From Astrothelium macrocarpum (lineage: Eukaryota > Ascomycota > Dothideomycetes > Trypetheliales > Trypetheliaceae): DNA of 64,000 nt. Shown one piece after another: positions 1 through 12,074 of the stretch; the stretch's first letter is position 1, and every line of letters starts with the position of its first letter. The DNA lies in assembly GCA_021030915.1 (NCBI GenBank), contig JAGEMR010000001.1, positions 496,001 through 560,000 on the forward strand, in the 5' to 3' direction. The notes under the pieces are model-generated. The model did no database searches. It had not been told where the DNA came from and saw nothing but the letters and a program-made list of their open reading frames with translations. The position numbers and the translations under genes are program-made.

Positions 1-295
1 TGTCATCGTTTTTTGATAGGGGAGACAAGCATAACTCTCCATCTACAGTAGGTTTCCTGGAAAGCATAGTCCCACTGAGGGATCATCATGTGGCGCCTAG
101 AAGGGTGGCTATCGCTTTCCCAGTCACTGAAGGGTATGCAGCTTCATGTCTTCGGGAGCGATTGTCTTGGGCATTCCAACTGCTTTCAAGAAGCGCCATT
201 GGGGACACATAGCTTCCAGAGAGGTGTCTTGCCGCCACAGGCACACGCATCTTATCTTCATGGACTCTTCATGCATCTCGTCCTTCGCCCATCCC

Positions 296-919
296 TCAAA
301 AGAACTTCACACCAGGCTGCTCATCCCCACCAAAGATCCCCGCCTTCCCCCTCTTCACCAACACCTGCAAGCTCTTCTGTAACAGCTCCACGTCCATCCC
401 CGCCCACTCCTGTCCCCTCGCCGCATCCCCCTCCACCAACTCATATAGCGTCAATACCGTCCCCTTCTGCCCCGTCGCCTCCACCCACCCCTCAATCGCC
501 CCTGCCCATTCCTCTGGACGCCGCCAATACACCCAGCACTCCTGCGCCTCCGCCGCCTCACCCTTCTTCTTCCCACCACCCGTCACTACCCACTCGGCAC
601 GCTGCCCACCTTCGGGACTCGCCATGAAAGCGAGCACCTCACGGATGTCGCGGAGCGCAAGCCGCCGCCGCAGGCGGGCGTTGTGGAATAGCGGCCAGTC
701 AGCGGCGTCGATGGGGGAGAGACGGAAGATGCGCGAGTGTCGGCAATACGTGAGGATCAGAGTAGACCAGAGTTGGAGCTGGGTGCGGCGAGTGGAGGTA
801 TTGGGTTGGAGGGTGAAGAAGGGGGGAAAGGTGTGGTGGGGCGGGAAGGGGAAGGTGGCGGATGAGTTGGAGGTGGGGAGGGAGGAGACGGGGGTGGATA
901 CGGTGGAGGTTAACGCCAT
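296..919 (-). CDS. vps25: ESCRT-II complex subunit Vps25
   Basis: Single-exon gene of 207 residues, about the usual Vps25 length (180-210). Vps25 is the winged-helix subunit, present twice in ESCRT-II, that recruits Vps20 (ESCRT-III) during sorting of ubiquitinated membrane proteins into multivesicular endosomes. Seen: the N-terminal FPPFFTLQPN stretch, then TRRTQLQLWSTLIL and YCRHSRIF, LFHNARLRRRL (first winged helix, about residues 30-115), and a C-terminal half with CWVYWRRPEEWA and the ending GVKFF, all typical of the family. ATG at 919, TGA at 296-298. The coding strand is strongly GC-rich at third positions. A low-complexity Thr/Ser/Pro leader of about 30 residues precedes the domain. 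Confidence 0.9.
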   Translation of the reverse strand: MALTSTVSTPVSSLPTSNSSATFPFPPHHTFPPFFTLQPNTSTRRTQLQLWSTLILTYCRHSRIFRLSPIDAADWPLFHNARLRRRLALRDIREVLAFMASPEGGQRAEWVVTGGGKKKGEAAEAQECWVYWRRPEEWAGAIEGWVEATGQKGTVLTLYELVEGDAARGQEWAGMDVELLQKSLQVLVKRGKAGIFGGDEQPGVKFF

Positions 920-3609
920 TGAAGCTGAATCAGATGGTTTAGGACCAGAACTGAATGATTCATAGAGGGTGCTTGCGAGTGTTGGAAAATTTAATGAGGG
1001 GTGGTACAGGGCACGCGGAAGGCAGACGCCACAACGTTCTCGGCTTATGAGAGAATGTTTCGGGAAGTTTACCGAGTACCTTTAACAATGTATCACCACA
1101 GCCAGAGGGCATGCATGATACAGTCGAACAGCATATTAACCGTTCATCACCCTATGATTGAATCCATAATCTTCTCGTACTACCTTTATCCAGACCATGT
1201 TTTATAAAAACACATGTGGGTTCCTTGACAAGATGACTATAGTGGAACACCTGTTTTTATCCTATGTTGGCCTCTACGAAGCACGATTCTAACAATGGAA
1301 GCCTCTGCATGAAGTGTGGCCCAGGGTGTAGTGGGGAAAAAACCTGTTACGAAATCTTATACCAACAAATTGCTCTCTTCACGGATATAACAACCAGTGG
1401 CAAATTTCGTACACCAAGTGTTCATCCACTTGGACCAAACTCTATGAAGGATTTGGGTACACAGACGACGATTCTCCATTCCATCGTTTATAGGCTATTC
1501 GGATAAGAAAGAAGAATCAGAAGTCAGATCTTTTCCCTTGCGTTGGCTTGAATACCAGACTAATGGCTGTTGCTTCGAAGTTTACATGTGATCGACTTGG
1601 TCGACAAAGACACAGATCACACTCTATGTCCAGAACGGCAATAGCAGATGTCCTTTCTATCGCATCGTTGTCGAGGCATGCTTGGATAAACCTAGCGAAT
1701 TGACAAGCAAGAGAGATTCCAAGGTCTCTTGACGCTAAAGAAATGTGATGATAAGAACACCACGAGCATCCACACCACCGGCATCAACGAACATAACCAG
1801 ACCTTGATAGTTTTGGGTTTCTTACATCTTCATGTGAATGGACAAGGCCCCCACGATGAGAAGTCGCTGTAGAATGCTTGGCAAAACAACAGCGTACCGG
1901 TCGCCGAAGCATTAACGCAAGATTGCGGAGCATAAAGGAATTGTTGATTCATGTGATTTAATTCGAAAAGAGTTCGATCACCAGAACGGATGGACCCAAA
2001 ATTGCGTACGACCGAATGTATTTACACAGCAACGATTCAGAACTGGAGAAAAGATCCGTCGTTTGAGGGTAGCCTGGATCTTGGTCAGATATCCCAAAAG
2101 ATAACTACTGAAGATGGCCTAGCCAAAGACGTAAACTTGCAGCTAAACATGCCCGAAAAAGGTCAGCCGCCAAATATGCAGATGACAGCAGAATGATCTA
2201 CAGCTTTTCTATCAGAGTCTCACCACCAATCAACTTCACGAGCTCCTAACCTCCAACGTGCCAAGCACAAGACGCCGACCTAAACTGTCATCCCCACTCG
2301 GAACTACACCAAGCCTGGTTTCCCATCAAACTCAATCTTCTCTAGCCCCTTCTTGCTTGCATCAAACAACTGATGCTTGGGAAACTCAACAAAACAATCC
2401 CTGACACAGGCACGCAGGTGACGAAAAAAAACACGAACATTTTGTGACGGGGCCCTTCACCGCCAAAGAAGTTGTTCCTTATTTAGTTTTATCATGTTGA
2501 TATAGTTCTATAAATCTTGATTTTATTAGTATCCTTGACGTGTATTCCTAGTAGACTGGAGAGGTTCTTGATCCAAAGACTGAGTAAAGACACCTGTGCA
2601 TCACGTTCAGGAGATGCGCTACCTTGCTGGTAGTGAGACTGGTGACGAGTGCGTGCGTCGTGATCTACAATGCATGAGCTCCGAGAGTTATTAAATAAAT
2701 GTCGTGCCTCGTGCACCATCCGCGTCTGTCGGCTAAACCGCTACAATTAAGTTTGGGGACCCCTCATCAAAATTGTAGCTGTCTGGCTTACTTTCTAAAA
2801 CAGACTAGAAAATGCCTTACAGTCTGAACCTTGAATCCAGTTGACCTGCATTTGAACTGGGATATGCTGTTCATCCTCCTGATATTGCAAGTTTTGATGA
2901 ATTATTGTCATTCAATTAATGTATATCGATTGCGCCTCACTCTCCAGTGCGATGCAGTAATACAGAGCAGGCTTCGCCCGAGTGAGGCACTAGAGTCAAG
3001 CATTCTCATTAAGGAGTGTACTCCATCCCATTAGATCCTTTGCTCAATCTCCAAGCCTGTCGCACGTCTCACGCCTTTGCACTCTCATCCCATATAAACT
3101 CCAGTCAGACATCCACTAGACAATTACAGTATCAAAGTGACCGTAGACATTAAAGGAAAGTTTAAAAAATTAAGAAATTAAGACATAGACAGGCCGGCCG
3201 TGCTGAGAATAAGACGCTCCAACATCAAGTAGAAACGCCTCCCAATCGATCCGTATTAGTATTCGCGCACAATGTACACACGTTTGCAGCTTCGCGAGCG
3301 GTAAACGCGATGGCCAGGATTACATGCCGAAGGAAGAGCGTGATAGAGCAGTAGAAATGGAGGTGATGTGAAAGTGGGAGAAAGCACATGATCCACTTTT
3401 GGGATAGAAAAGTCATAAAGCGGACATTAACGACAAGATATTCCACTCTGGCAACGCCCTGAAACCAAAAAAAGATGAACAATGCGCCATGTGCTAATGG
3501 GAAGAGTGCTCTTTGCTTACAAGGAAAAACGCCTTTTACTTATGATGAAAGTGTTCTTCGCTTATAAGAAAAAAAAAAGCCATCTGCATGCGGGGAAAGT
3601 GCCCTACGT
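920..3609. other. Intergenic region, no gene recognised
   Basis: About 2.7 kb between Vps25 and the homeobox gene. Only short unrelated open frames occur and none shows codon bias or a recognisable domain. The last 400 bases probably include the 3' UTR of the homeobox gene. Around 3490-3600 there are three loosely similar segments of about 45 bases containing a 'ctttgcttacaag'-like core. A nested palindrome lies at 2740-2779. Confidence 0.5.
2740..2779. repeat. Nested inverted repeat
   Basis: GCTACAATT at 2740-2748 is repeated as its exact reverse complement AATTGTAGC at 2771-2779. The 22-base loop holds a second perfect palindrome, GGGGACCCC. It could be a hairpin or a dyad protein-binding site. 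No target-site duplication or surrounding element was seen. Confidence 0.45.
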
Positions 3610-6116
3610 TTATGAGTTATTTGATTGTTTCTCATAGTATTCAGGCCCAGTATTTTGGAACGTAAAGTTCTTGGCTTGATTGTCTTGATTTTTTGGCTGC
3701 TGATCAGCGGGCGACACTGGATTTGGCGGTTGCCACATTGACACAGTCAGCTCTCCCACTGGTTTTTGTTGCACAGCGGTAGAGTTGGTCGACGAATTAG
3801 ACGGATGTCTTCCCATGAAGGTCTGGTTTTGGAAATTCATGTCATGCATCTGATCCTGCGGTGGAACGCCCTGCGCCCACGTCAATGGGTAATCCAAGCC
3901 TATTTGTCCGTCTTGGTTGACCATCGGCATAGGCACAGGAAAAGGAACCTGTGTTTCCATGCCTGAGAACGGATTCGTTTCAGGTAGCGAAGGTCTCCGC
4001 TGAACCGCGTTGGGCATATTTGGCATGTCAGGAAATGCATAAAGCGCCACAGCGTCAGGAGACGAGTTATTTCCAGGGCCGTACACAGGGCGAGGGAAAC
4101 ATTGTTGGGTCGCAGGAGCCGATTGGGGTGGCGTGTCTTCTGGAACATACGGTTGTGCTAAACGTGCTCTGGCAAGGTGATTACCATACATCGGAGTGGT
4201 CGGTGGCGACGCAAGTTGGGGCGAGAATTCGCCTCCATCTCCAAAATTGTTATGCTGACCTTGCATTGGCGCATGGAAAGTAGCCGCACGCTGAGCTTGC
4301 CAAGGAGGAAACCGTGGTGGCGCGTCTTGTGGAGTAAGTGGTGTAGGCGGAGCAGCACTGGCAGTTGAGGGTGGAGCATTAGGTGTAGGGTTGGAACAGA
4401 GATCATCGATTTGGCTCTGAAATTTGGGAGACGACGCAGCGTCAGTGAAGGTAAAATTGACGGGAGATCTTTGTGATGAGCCATGCTTTTGAATACGACC
4501 AGATGAAATACCATTACTGAGGCCGACAGTGGATTTGATTCTTCGTAGATGCGAGTCCGGGGCAAGATTATGATTTGGTGAACTTGCAATTGGGCCACAG
4601 TATGAAGCACTCCTCAGAGCTGCGGGATCTCCCAATGCCACTGGTCTCTTTTGACGTCGGAGCGCCAGACTGGATGGACCATTGGGCTTCCGAAAGTTAT
4701 CCAAGCTTTGTTCATCGGAATCGATTTCAACGTTACCCATGGAATCTGCGAGCTCAGCAGTAGAGGAAGTGCGTCGAGCAAATGATTCTTCAGGAAAAGC
4801 AAGAGGCTGCTCGACCGGATAGTGTGGCTCTGAATCTGGCGCCGCAGAGACGGAAATAACCGGAGAAGAAAAGGTCCTCTGATGTAAGATGCGACTTCCG
4901 GTGAATGGATCTGACAGTTCAGTTGGATTCTCCCCCTGACCCATAGACGTAAAGAGCCTGAATTGATCATTTGGCTGAGAAACAATCCGGCCATGTCGAG
5001 AAGGACCATGACTGTATTCAAAGTGGCCGTGACTTTGATCGTGAGGGGAAGCGCTAATGGAATGGTGCTTCTCGCTTTGCCATCCCATAAACGCACTGTC
5101 CACCATGGACTGCTCAGAATTACTTCCAAACGGATCCTGAACGGCGTTCGTATCAATTGCAGGAAAAGCATGGATTGCTTGATTTGAAGTTGGGGGTTGT
5201 TGAAACTCAGGTGGGCCCATTGGTTCCGTCTTGACGCTCTGAAGCTGCATTTCATACTCTGTTCCCATGAAAGCGTTCACATCCGCTTGGAAAGCAGCGG
5301 ATCCGTCCATGTGGGATGTCTCATTCATCATGGCATTAGCTGGAATATGGTATTGATCAGGCTGAGAGAATGTGAATGTAGATCCGGGTTGAGCATTATC
5401 AGCATGATTCTCATATCCAGGCATGATAAACTGAGGAGGCATGTCATTCGACGAAAGAACCATGTTCTGATCAACTGGCACCTGCGTATCGGGGGTTGAG
5501 GATGCAGGCACGTTGATTGCAAACATTTGTGGATGAGCTTCGGAATGATCTTGAGAAATGAGAGGATTGCTAGCAAGCATGGCGGTATATTGCTTGTACT
5601 GCTCCGGTGTCATTTGGCCGTAGTCCGGTATGTTGCCTTGAGAAAAGGCAGGAAGGCCCAGGCCCTGTGCTTTCTTAAGATCTTGCTTGACCTTTGCCCG
5701 TCTATTCTGAAACCAATTCTGTCAAAAGTCAGGATTGGACGCAAATTCAAAAGTTTATTCCCTCCGCATGAGCTATAAGCTTTGAAAATGAGTGGAACAA
5801 TAACAACATTGGTACTTACGTTGACCTTATCCAAGGGAACTTTCAAATCATTGGCAAATTCCCTTTTGGTTTGTGTATTAGGCTTGGGATTGACTCGAAA
5901 GTTTGCCTCGAGTATATCCGTCTGCTCTTTGGTAAGGCGTGGTTTGACCTCTCCCCCTGGAGGACCGAATGCTTGCTGCATGACACCACGCTGATTGGCG
6001 TCCGGAGTGTGAGAGCTGCTCGCTGGTGCAGAGTGGTGGAACTGGAAGCTGTCAGGGCTGGTGCCGTCGGAACCAAACTGGAGGACGGGCTGGACGGAGA
6101 ATTCGTGGGTGGTCAT
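3610..6116 (-). CDS. Homeodomain transcription factor
   Basis: Two exons: 5820-6116 and 3610-5718, with a 101-base intron (5719-5819) starting gtaagt and ending cag. They join in phase to give 801 residues. The homeodomain is at about residues 57-117: KPRLTKEQTDILEANF, then DKVN | NWFQNRRAKVKQDLKK, with the intron splitting the recognition helix just before the diagnostic WFQNRR. It should bind DNA in the nucleus. The long C-terminal part is rich in Pro, Gln, Asn and Ser without another recognisable domain, as in transcription factors with disordered activation regions. It belongs to the fungal homeobox factors with roles in conidiation and morphogenesis, but I cannot assign an orthologue by sight. 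ATG at 6116 is preceded by a long GC-rich leader region. Confidence 0.88.
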
Positions 6117-8696
6117 CTCGTTGCAGTCATGGAGGGAACAAAATTAGGGGCAACCCATGTAATAGTCGCGTACAATGGATAGGTGCGGATTACGGAGGAG
6201 ATGGGATGGTGGGTGCCAGGCCGGGTGATTAGCAGCGGCGGGCTCGATGGGAGCGGGAGCGCGCTGGTAGCAATAACTAGATCTAGGCAAATACAAATAG
6301 CGAGTGCAAGGGAGAACGATTGACGAGTGCGGGCGGCAATAACGAGAGACTGTGAAATTACAACGAGATGGGATCAACGGCGGGCTCGGAGGAGGGCGAA
6401 GAAGGGAAAATTATCACGCAGCGATGATGGAGCTGAGGGCGTGGGAGAGAGCCGCCGGCGGCACTCTCAAGGCAGCGTGTGGGCACCGTCTGCCGCTACC
6501 AGCAACCCGCCTAGCCCACAGGTAGCCCACAGTTAGCCCACAGTGCCCTCCAGCTAGCTGCATCGAGCCGGCCGACTCGCGCCAAGACGCAGCAGGGTTT
6601 CCCAGTAACACTGTTCTGCAGCGCGCTCGTCAGCGCCCTCCAGCGCATGCCACCTCGAGCCCGCCCTGCCTCCACCAACTCCACTTGCCCACCTCCGCCG
6701 TGCGCATAATCTTTACACGTCTTGTGCCTCGGCCCTGCAGCTGGGGGCCGCCGTGAGCTCGCGTGCGACCGGAAGCCAAGACCCACCGTCCGGGAGCGTG
6801 CCTGGCTTGATCTTTGCTGCTGGCCCACGAGTCCCACGAGCTGCGAAGCCCGAGCTAGGCTCTTCCCTAGCCCCGGTGGACGCCGCGATCTGGTCGGCAG
6901 CAGCCCAACCTTCCTCCCTGTTTCTGCCATCCGAGGGGCACGAGATGGCAACCGCGGATTGGTGTTTTGCACACGGGGCCTGAGGCGCAGATGCTCTGAT
7001 TGGTGAGCTGTAGGTAAGACAGCTGCTGCAGAAGCTCGCATAAAAGTCTATTTTTATCCACTCCTGCTGCAGCCGTTCCCTTGTTTCTTGCGCCTGCACC
7101 TCTACCATTGCTGCTGTTGCAGCGTTGCTGGCCTTCCTCTTGCTTCCAGGTTGCGTCCTTGTGACCACGCCTGGCCAGCGCTCGGCGTGGTGGAGCGCAT
7201 CGCTGAGCAGTGGCTTTGGCGTGGCCTTGGCGTGCCCGGCTTTTGCACCGACAGCCACAGGAGAAAGTAAAGGGGACGATGGCCCATGACGCTTCTGCCG
7301 CGTCGTTGGATGTGCAGTGCTTGGTGCGTGGTGCCTGGCTGCAAATCAACCGCAAGGGCTGGATCCAAAGATGCGCTGCATCGCCACAAATCACCCGTCG
7401 CCCCCTAGTCAACGGGCTGCCCACCAGTGTCTGCACTGTCGGCGTGCCCTGAAATGTGCCGTCTACAAATAAATGCAAGAGACGCTCAATACGAACAAGC
7501 ACGGATAGAGCTTGAGCACTTCATTGGCCTTGATATCAACTTTGGTGTTCTATATACTTGATGAGCATCTCTTATCGAATGCGCAGCGCATTCTAATCGT
7601 CTTTCGTGGCCCACGACATTTCTTATTCCACGCACTGTGGGGCCATAGGACGGGCCCCATCGGCGGTGCCACGGCAAGCGAGAGCGCGGCTCGCCAGCAA
7701 ACCATGCAGGAGATTTTCACCAAAGCCCGTCGATCTTCCCCAGGCCCCCAAAAGCTTAATTCACCCTTTTAAAATGCCAACGATCTATAATGCCGGTCGC
7801 TATCAGATCATTGACAGGAATTGTGTTCCTCTAGAGCCGTGACAATACTGCAACTATCTCGTCACTTCATCTCAATCTAATGTCGTCATTTTCGTCGCGT
7901 GCCGACCCTCGACATTTTGACGAATCAGTCCATGTCGAAGGGTTGAAAAGGGGTTCTAGCCTCGTGATCGGACAGTCAGGGACGCGCGATAGGGCAAAAG
8001 GCAACTATCCTGGCCTGTACGGGGCAACGGGTGCGATCAACGGAATAGTAGATCGTGACGGCGACGGATTGGAAACGACCAACAGTTTCGCGGAACATGA
8101 GCAATCGCCGCTCGCCTCTCGCAATGAAGCCAATAATTGAATCTCTGGTATGATTCTGCTTCGTCGCCTTGGCTAACAGAAAGAGAGCGGTCATGCGCGC
8201 GCTTCTTTCGGACCAAGCATTGGATCAATCCATTGGTTGAGCATGGAAAAAAAACTGCGGAACCCCTTTCTCAATTAGAGTCACCTAGGCAAGGTACCGT
8301 CCCAAAAGAGTATGACCCTGGTGCCTCTCGGAAGCGTCCAATATTGAGTTGTACCTTGCAGGAACATCTTTGTGTTCCTATTTTAGTCGCGCACAACTCG
8401 TCATGGTCTAGGCATACACACGCAGCGACCGAGGCGCCATGACGTCGTATTTGTATCGGTAGTTATTGATTGGCGTGGTGCCTGAGCTTCCATTCAAACA
8501 CCGGACCATAATTTTGAAACAAAACGAAAGAAAATTCTCCATGGTCACCGGTGAGCAAGACGACCTTCTTTTCAGCGTCGGGTATTGTCGAGATTATCAA
8601 GAATCCGTCTATCTGTGTTGCAACCCTTCTAGAAAATGTCTTCCATGCAACGCTACTCAAATCGCTTTGCGTAACTCAAAACCCAGACCAGGTTCG
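6117..8696. other. Long intergenic/leader region upstream of the homeobox gene
   Basis: 2.6 kb between the homeobox start and the HAD phosphatase stop. Positions 6380-7450 are clearly more GC-rich than the flanks and are open in several overlapping frames on both strands, which is expected of GC-rich DNA with few stop codons. None of these frames has a recognisable domain, so I do not call a gene. The region holds a triple 11-base repeat (6512-6543). It may be an extended promoter or long 5' UTR; 7500-8690 shows nothing recognisable. Confidence 0.45.
6512..6543. repeat. Three tandem copies of an 11-base TAGCCCACAG unit
   Basis: TAGCCCACAG occurs three times in succession at 6512-6543, separated by one base, about 400 bases upstream of the homeobox ATG. 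It could be a cluster of binding sites or simple replication slippage. Confidence 0.55.
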
Positions 8697-9591
8697 TTAC
8701 TCTACCAATGCATCTGATATCTCTATACTTGCTTCCCCCGTCTTTGCATCCCACGCTTTCAAAGAAATGCTTCTCATGTCTCGGACAATCCAGTCAGCAC
8801 CTACGTCTCTTAAACGGACAACATCATGCGTCGTAGCTAGCGCAACAACCTTGAATCCTGCCGCTTTCCCTGCTATTACGCCTGCAGGAGCGTCCTCCAA
8901 CACCAAGGCGGATGCGTCCTCGGGAATCCCTAGAGTCCGGTGTCCGAGCTTGTAGCATGCAGGATCCGGCTTGCCACGAGGCACGTCTTCTGCGACTACA
9001 AGATTCTTCGGATGAGCCAGCTTCATGACATCAAGCCAGCCGGTCACTAGAGGCTTTGTTCCAGAAGTGACAATGGCCCATGGAACGCCCGTTTTTTCCA
9101 GCACATTCAGCAGTTCCCTGCTGCCGGGGATTTCCACTGCATCCTGGCCAAATTCACGTGGGATGTGGCCTTCCATGTTGGAGATATCTAGCGCAAGCAG
9201 GTAAGCACAGCCAAGATGAGTCAGCTGAATGGGGGTCATTCTCACATTCCATATTTGCTTTTGATTCGTCATACATTTTGAGTACGTCGATTGATCTTCG
9301 ACCGTGAGACGTCTGGAGAATGACTTCCGGGTCTACCCCGAGCTCCTTCCCTATCCTACCAGGAGGTGCACAACGTAAGGACATGATTTGAAATAACGGA
9401 TCATGGTGTACACACTTGTGCCAATGTTTCACAATCGCCTCTGTAGAGTCTATGATTGTCCCGTCCATATCAAACAGCTAATCGTTGTGAGTAATCAACA
9501 TGCATACAGATTTGAAGAAAAGAGCTACCAAGCCTTTGAAGGAGTGGACCTCTGCTGGTCTAGAAAAATTAAGATTTTGTGTTTCAGGCAT
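8697..9591 (-). CDS. HAD-superfamily phosphatase (DOG1/GPP-type)
   Basis: Four exons: 9529-9591, 9416-9477, 9246-9355, 8697-9187; introns of 51, 60 and 58 bases; 241 residues. Haloacid-dehalogenase hydrolase of subfamily IA, the group with yeast 2-deoxyglucose-6-phosphatase and glycerol-3-phosphatase, which dephosphorylate small sugar or glycerol phosphates in the cytosol. Motif I DMDGTIIDS (about residues 24-32, with the nucleophile and general-acid Asp), motif II VTSGT, motif III with the Lys of RGKPDP, motif IV VLEDAPAG. Exon joins restore KGL-LFDMDGT, HWHK-IGKELG and NMEY-ISNMEGH. The first two donors are weak (gtagct, gtgtgt). It is divergent from nug1 with 280 bases between the two ATGs. 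The exact substrate cannot be told from sequence. Confidence 0.85.
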
Positions 9592-9871
9592 GATGAGAGT
9601 GCGAGAACCGGATGAACTTGTGGAAAAGAAGAGATCTATTTTCAAAAGCAATCTATCGTTGGTCTATGGTGCATTCTTGAATAAAGAACCAAGTAATTTT
9701 CAAAATAACTTAGTCATAGCTAAATTGATGGCACCGTGACACTGTAAAACGTGCATTCGGCAATCCTCCCTCTTTCGGCAAAGTTGCCCCACATTTCTAC
9801 CATCCAACGTCGCAAAAATTTGGGTCTACATTTAGTGTAAGTGATATTTTGTGCCATATACATCATCCATC
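9592..9871. promoter_or_regulatory. Shared divergent promoter, phosphatase / nug1
   Basis: Only 280 bases separate the ATG of the HAD phosphatase (minus strand) from the ATG of nug1 (plus strand), so both 5' UTRs and core promoters must lie here. No single binding motif is convincing. Confidence 0.6.
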
Positions 9872-11666
9872 ATGAAGGTCGGAAGTGAGTGAGCGAGCAA
9901 GCTCTAGCTGACTTGGCTATGCTGACTCCATTAGAACCAATATCGAAACGAGTCCCCGTGCGATTACGGCATAAAATCGAAAAAGCCTCTGCGGCCAAGC
10001 AACGCAAACAGAGGAAACTTGCAAAGAAGGTATAGAGCTTTCAATCGTTCAGGCACATTAGCGGGAACTATGCTTAAATTGTCTGCAGAATCCGCAATGG
10101 CGTTCGCGCTTGAAGAAAGATCCCGGAATCCCAAATTTATTCCCCTACAAGGACAAAATATTACAGGAGATTGAAGATAAGCAACAAGCCAAGCAAGCAG
10201 AAGCAATTCGTCAAAAGGAAACAGCAAAGGCTAGAAGAGAGGGGATCAAAGTCGAAGAAGGTCATGATTCTCGCGATGTTGACGATTCGAATCAGCAAGT
10301 CGTGGCAGAGGAGATTGCTCAGCAAGAGGGTGATGAGGACGAGTCTATGGGCGACGTATGGCACGGATCAAAAACGCACAAAGCGCCGTAATTGATAATA
10401 TTCTAGGATGACGATTCAAACCCCATGGCAGCCCTTTTAGCTTCAGCAAGAGCACGTGCAGCAGAATACGAAGACGAAAACGGCGAGGATAGTGCCAACG
10501 AAATGGATGAAGATGATTCAATGGAGGAATGGGATGGATTAGGCGATGGTGACGGTACAGAACCAATCATGTCGGCTCCCATGGCACGGAAAGACTCTTC
10601 CCGAAGAGCGTTTGATAAAGTCTTTAAACAAGTGGTGCAAGCTGCAGATGTTGTGCTTTATGTGCTGGATGCTCGAGATCCCGATGGTACCAGATCAAAG
10701 GATGTGGAGCGCATGGTCATGGCGGCCGAGGGGGGAGAAAAGCGTTTAATTCTCATTCTCAACAAGATTGATCTTGTACCACCTGAAAATCTGAAGGCCT
10801 GGCTGAAACATCTACGGCGTTATCTTCCTACCTTACCGCTTCGGGCCTCGACTGTGGCACCAAATGCGCACACATTCGACCATAAGCAGCTTACGGTAAA
10901 GGGAACTTCAGAAACGCTCTTCAAGGCTCTCAAGACCTATGCACATACTAAACAACTGAAACGATCCATCACTGTTGGTGTGATTGGGTATCCCAATGTT
11001 GGCAAATCATCTGTTATCAATGCGCTGACTTCAAGACTCGGAGGCCGATCAGCTGCCTGCCCTGTTGGCGCGGAGGCTGGAGTCACGACTAGTCTGCGAG
11101 AGGTAAAGCTCGACAACAAGTTGAAATTGCTGGACTCGCCTGGAATCGTCTTTCCAACTTCAAGCGAAGCTTCGAAAGCACATAGAACGGATGAGCAGGC
11201 GCGGTTGATCTTATTAAACGCGGTTCCCCCCAAGGAAATAGAAGATCCCATTCCGACCATTACCTTCTTGCTCCGCCGATTGTCCTCCTCCCAAGAGCTT
11301 CTTGACAAGCTGCTCCAAGTCTATGCTATTCCACCGCTGATGACTCAGAACGGAGATATGACAACAGATTTCCTAGTACAAGTTGCGAGAAAGAGAGGGA
11401 GATTGGGTAAAGGTGGTATTCCGAATCTACACAGTGCTGCGCAAACAGTGCTTATAGACTGGAGAGATGGGAGAATCCAAGGGTGGACAGATGCGCCGGT
11501 CTTGCAGACTACTTTGGATACACGCACCCGTGGTACGAACGGCAAGGCAGCAGAGAATGCGGAAGTAGCAGCAGACCAAAAAGAGATTGTTAAAGAATGG
11601 GCAGCAGAGTTCAAACTTGAAGGCTTATGGGGTCAGGACGAGAACAGTGACGAGACTAAGACGTGA
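9872..11666 (+). CDS. nug1: Nuclear/nucleolar GTP-binding protein Nug1
   Basis: Four exons: 9872-9884, 9935-10029, 10089-10355, 10407-11666; 544 residues. Nug1 is a circularly permuted GTPase needed for assembly and export of the 60S ribosomal subunit, acting in the nucleolus and nucleoplasm. The order G4-G1-G2-G3 is visible: LNKIDLVP (about 242), GYPNVGKSS (about 319), GVTTS, LLDSPG (about 368). The basic N-terminus, spliced from a 13-base first exon, reads MKVGKPISKRVPVRLRHKIE and matches the family's conserved RNA-binding start. An acidic stretch (EDENGEDSANEMDEDD) precedes the GTPase domain. All introns are 51-59 bases and phase-consistent. Confidence 0.93.
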
Positions 11667-12074
11667 TGGCACTGTTATGATGGCTTTCTTCTTGGGGCAC
11701 GCTGCGGCTTGTAGAGCTTTTGGTCTTGCGACTGCAGGCACAACTGTGTCTAGATGGAGAAAGAATACCATTGTTTCCAGTTTCTATGCTCTATCTCTGC
11801 TCTACTCTTCCACTGTCAACAGATTTGTCCTAGACGTGGGGCACAACAACTGCCCCGCTTGGCTTGCCCCCACCACGCCAGCACCAAACACAAACCAAAC
11901 AAAAGCCCTTGCTTCTACCTTGAGGTTTGTCTTTTTTTGTTCGAGTTATGTACATTGCTGATGGCGATCAAGTTTGCTCCAAGTTGCTTTAAAAGCTCAA
12001 AGTCTGTCCTCAACTACAAACACTTACATCATTTTTCACCATCTTCATCAACATCGGTATCGATATTCAGAAAA
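11667..12074. other. Intergenic: 3' UTR of nug1 and promoter of put2
   Basis: 408 bases between nug1 and the P5C dehydrogenase ATG. Pyrimidine-rich tracts occur at about 11910-12060, as is common just upstream of fungal start codons. No gene or defined site recognised. Confidence 0.5.

Noticed and set aside
6511..7502. Several overlapping open frames of 170-210 codons on the minus strand
   Set aside because: They overlap each other in different frames within a GC-rich stretch, lack recognisable domains and show no consistent codon bias; GC-rich DNA gives such frames by chance.
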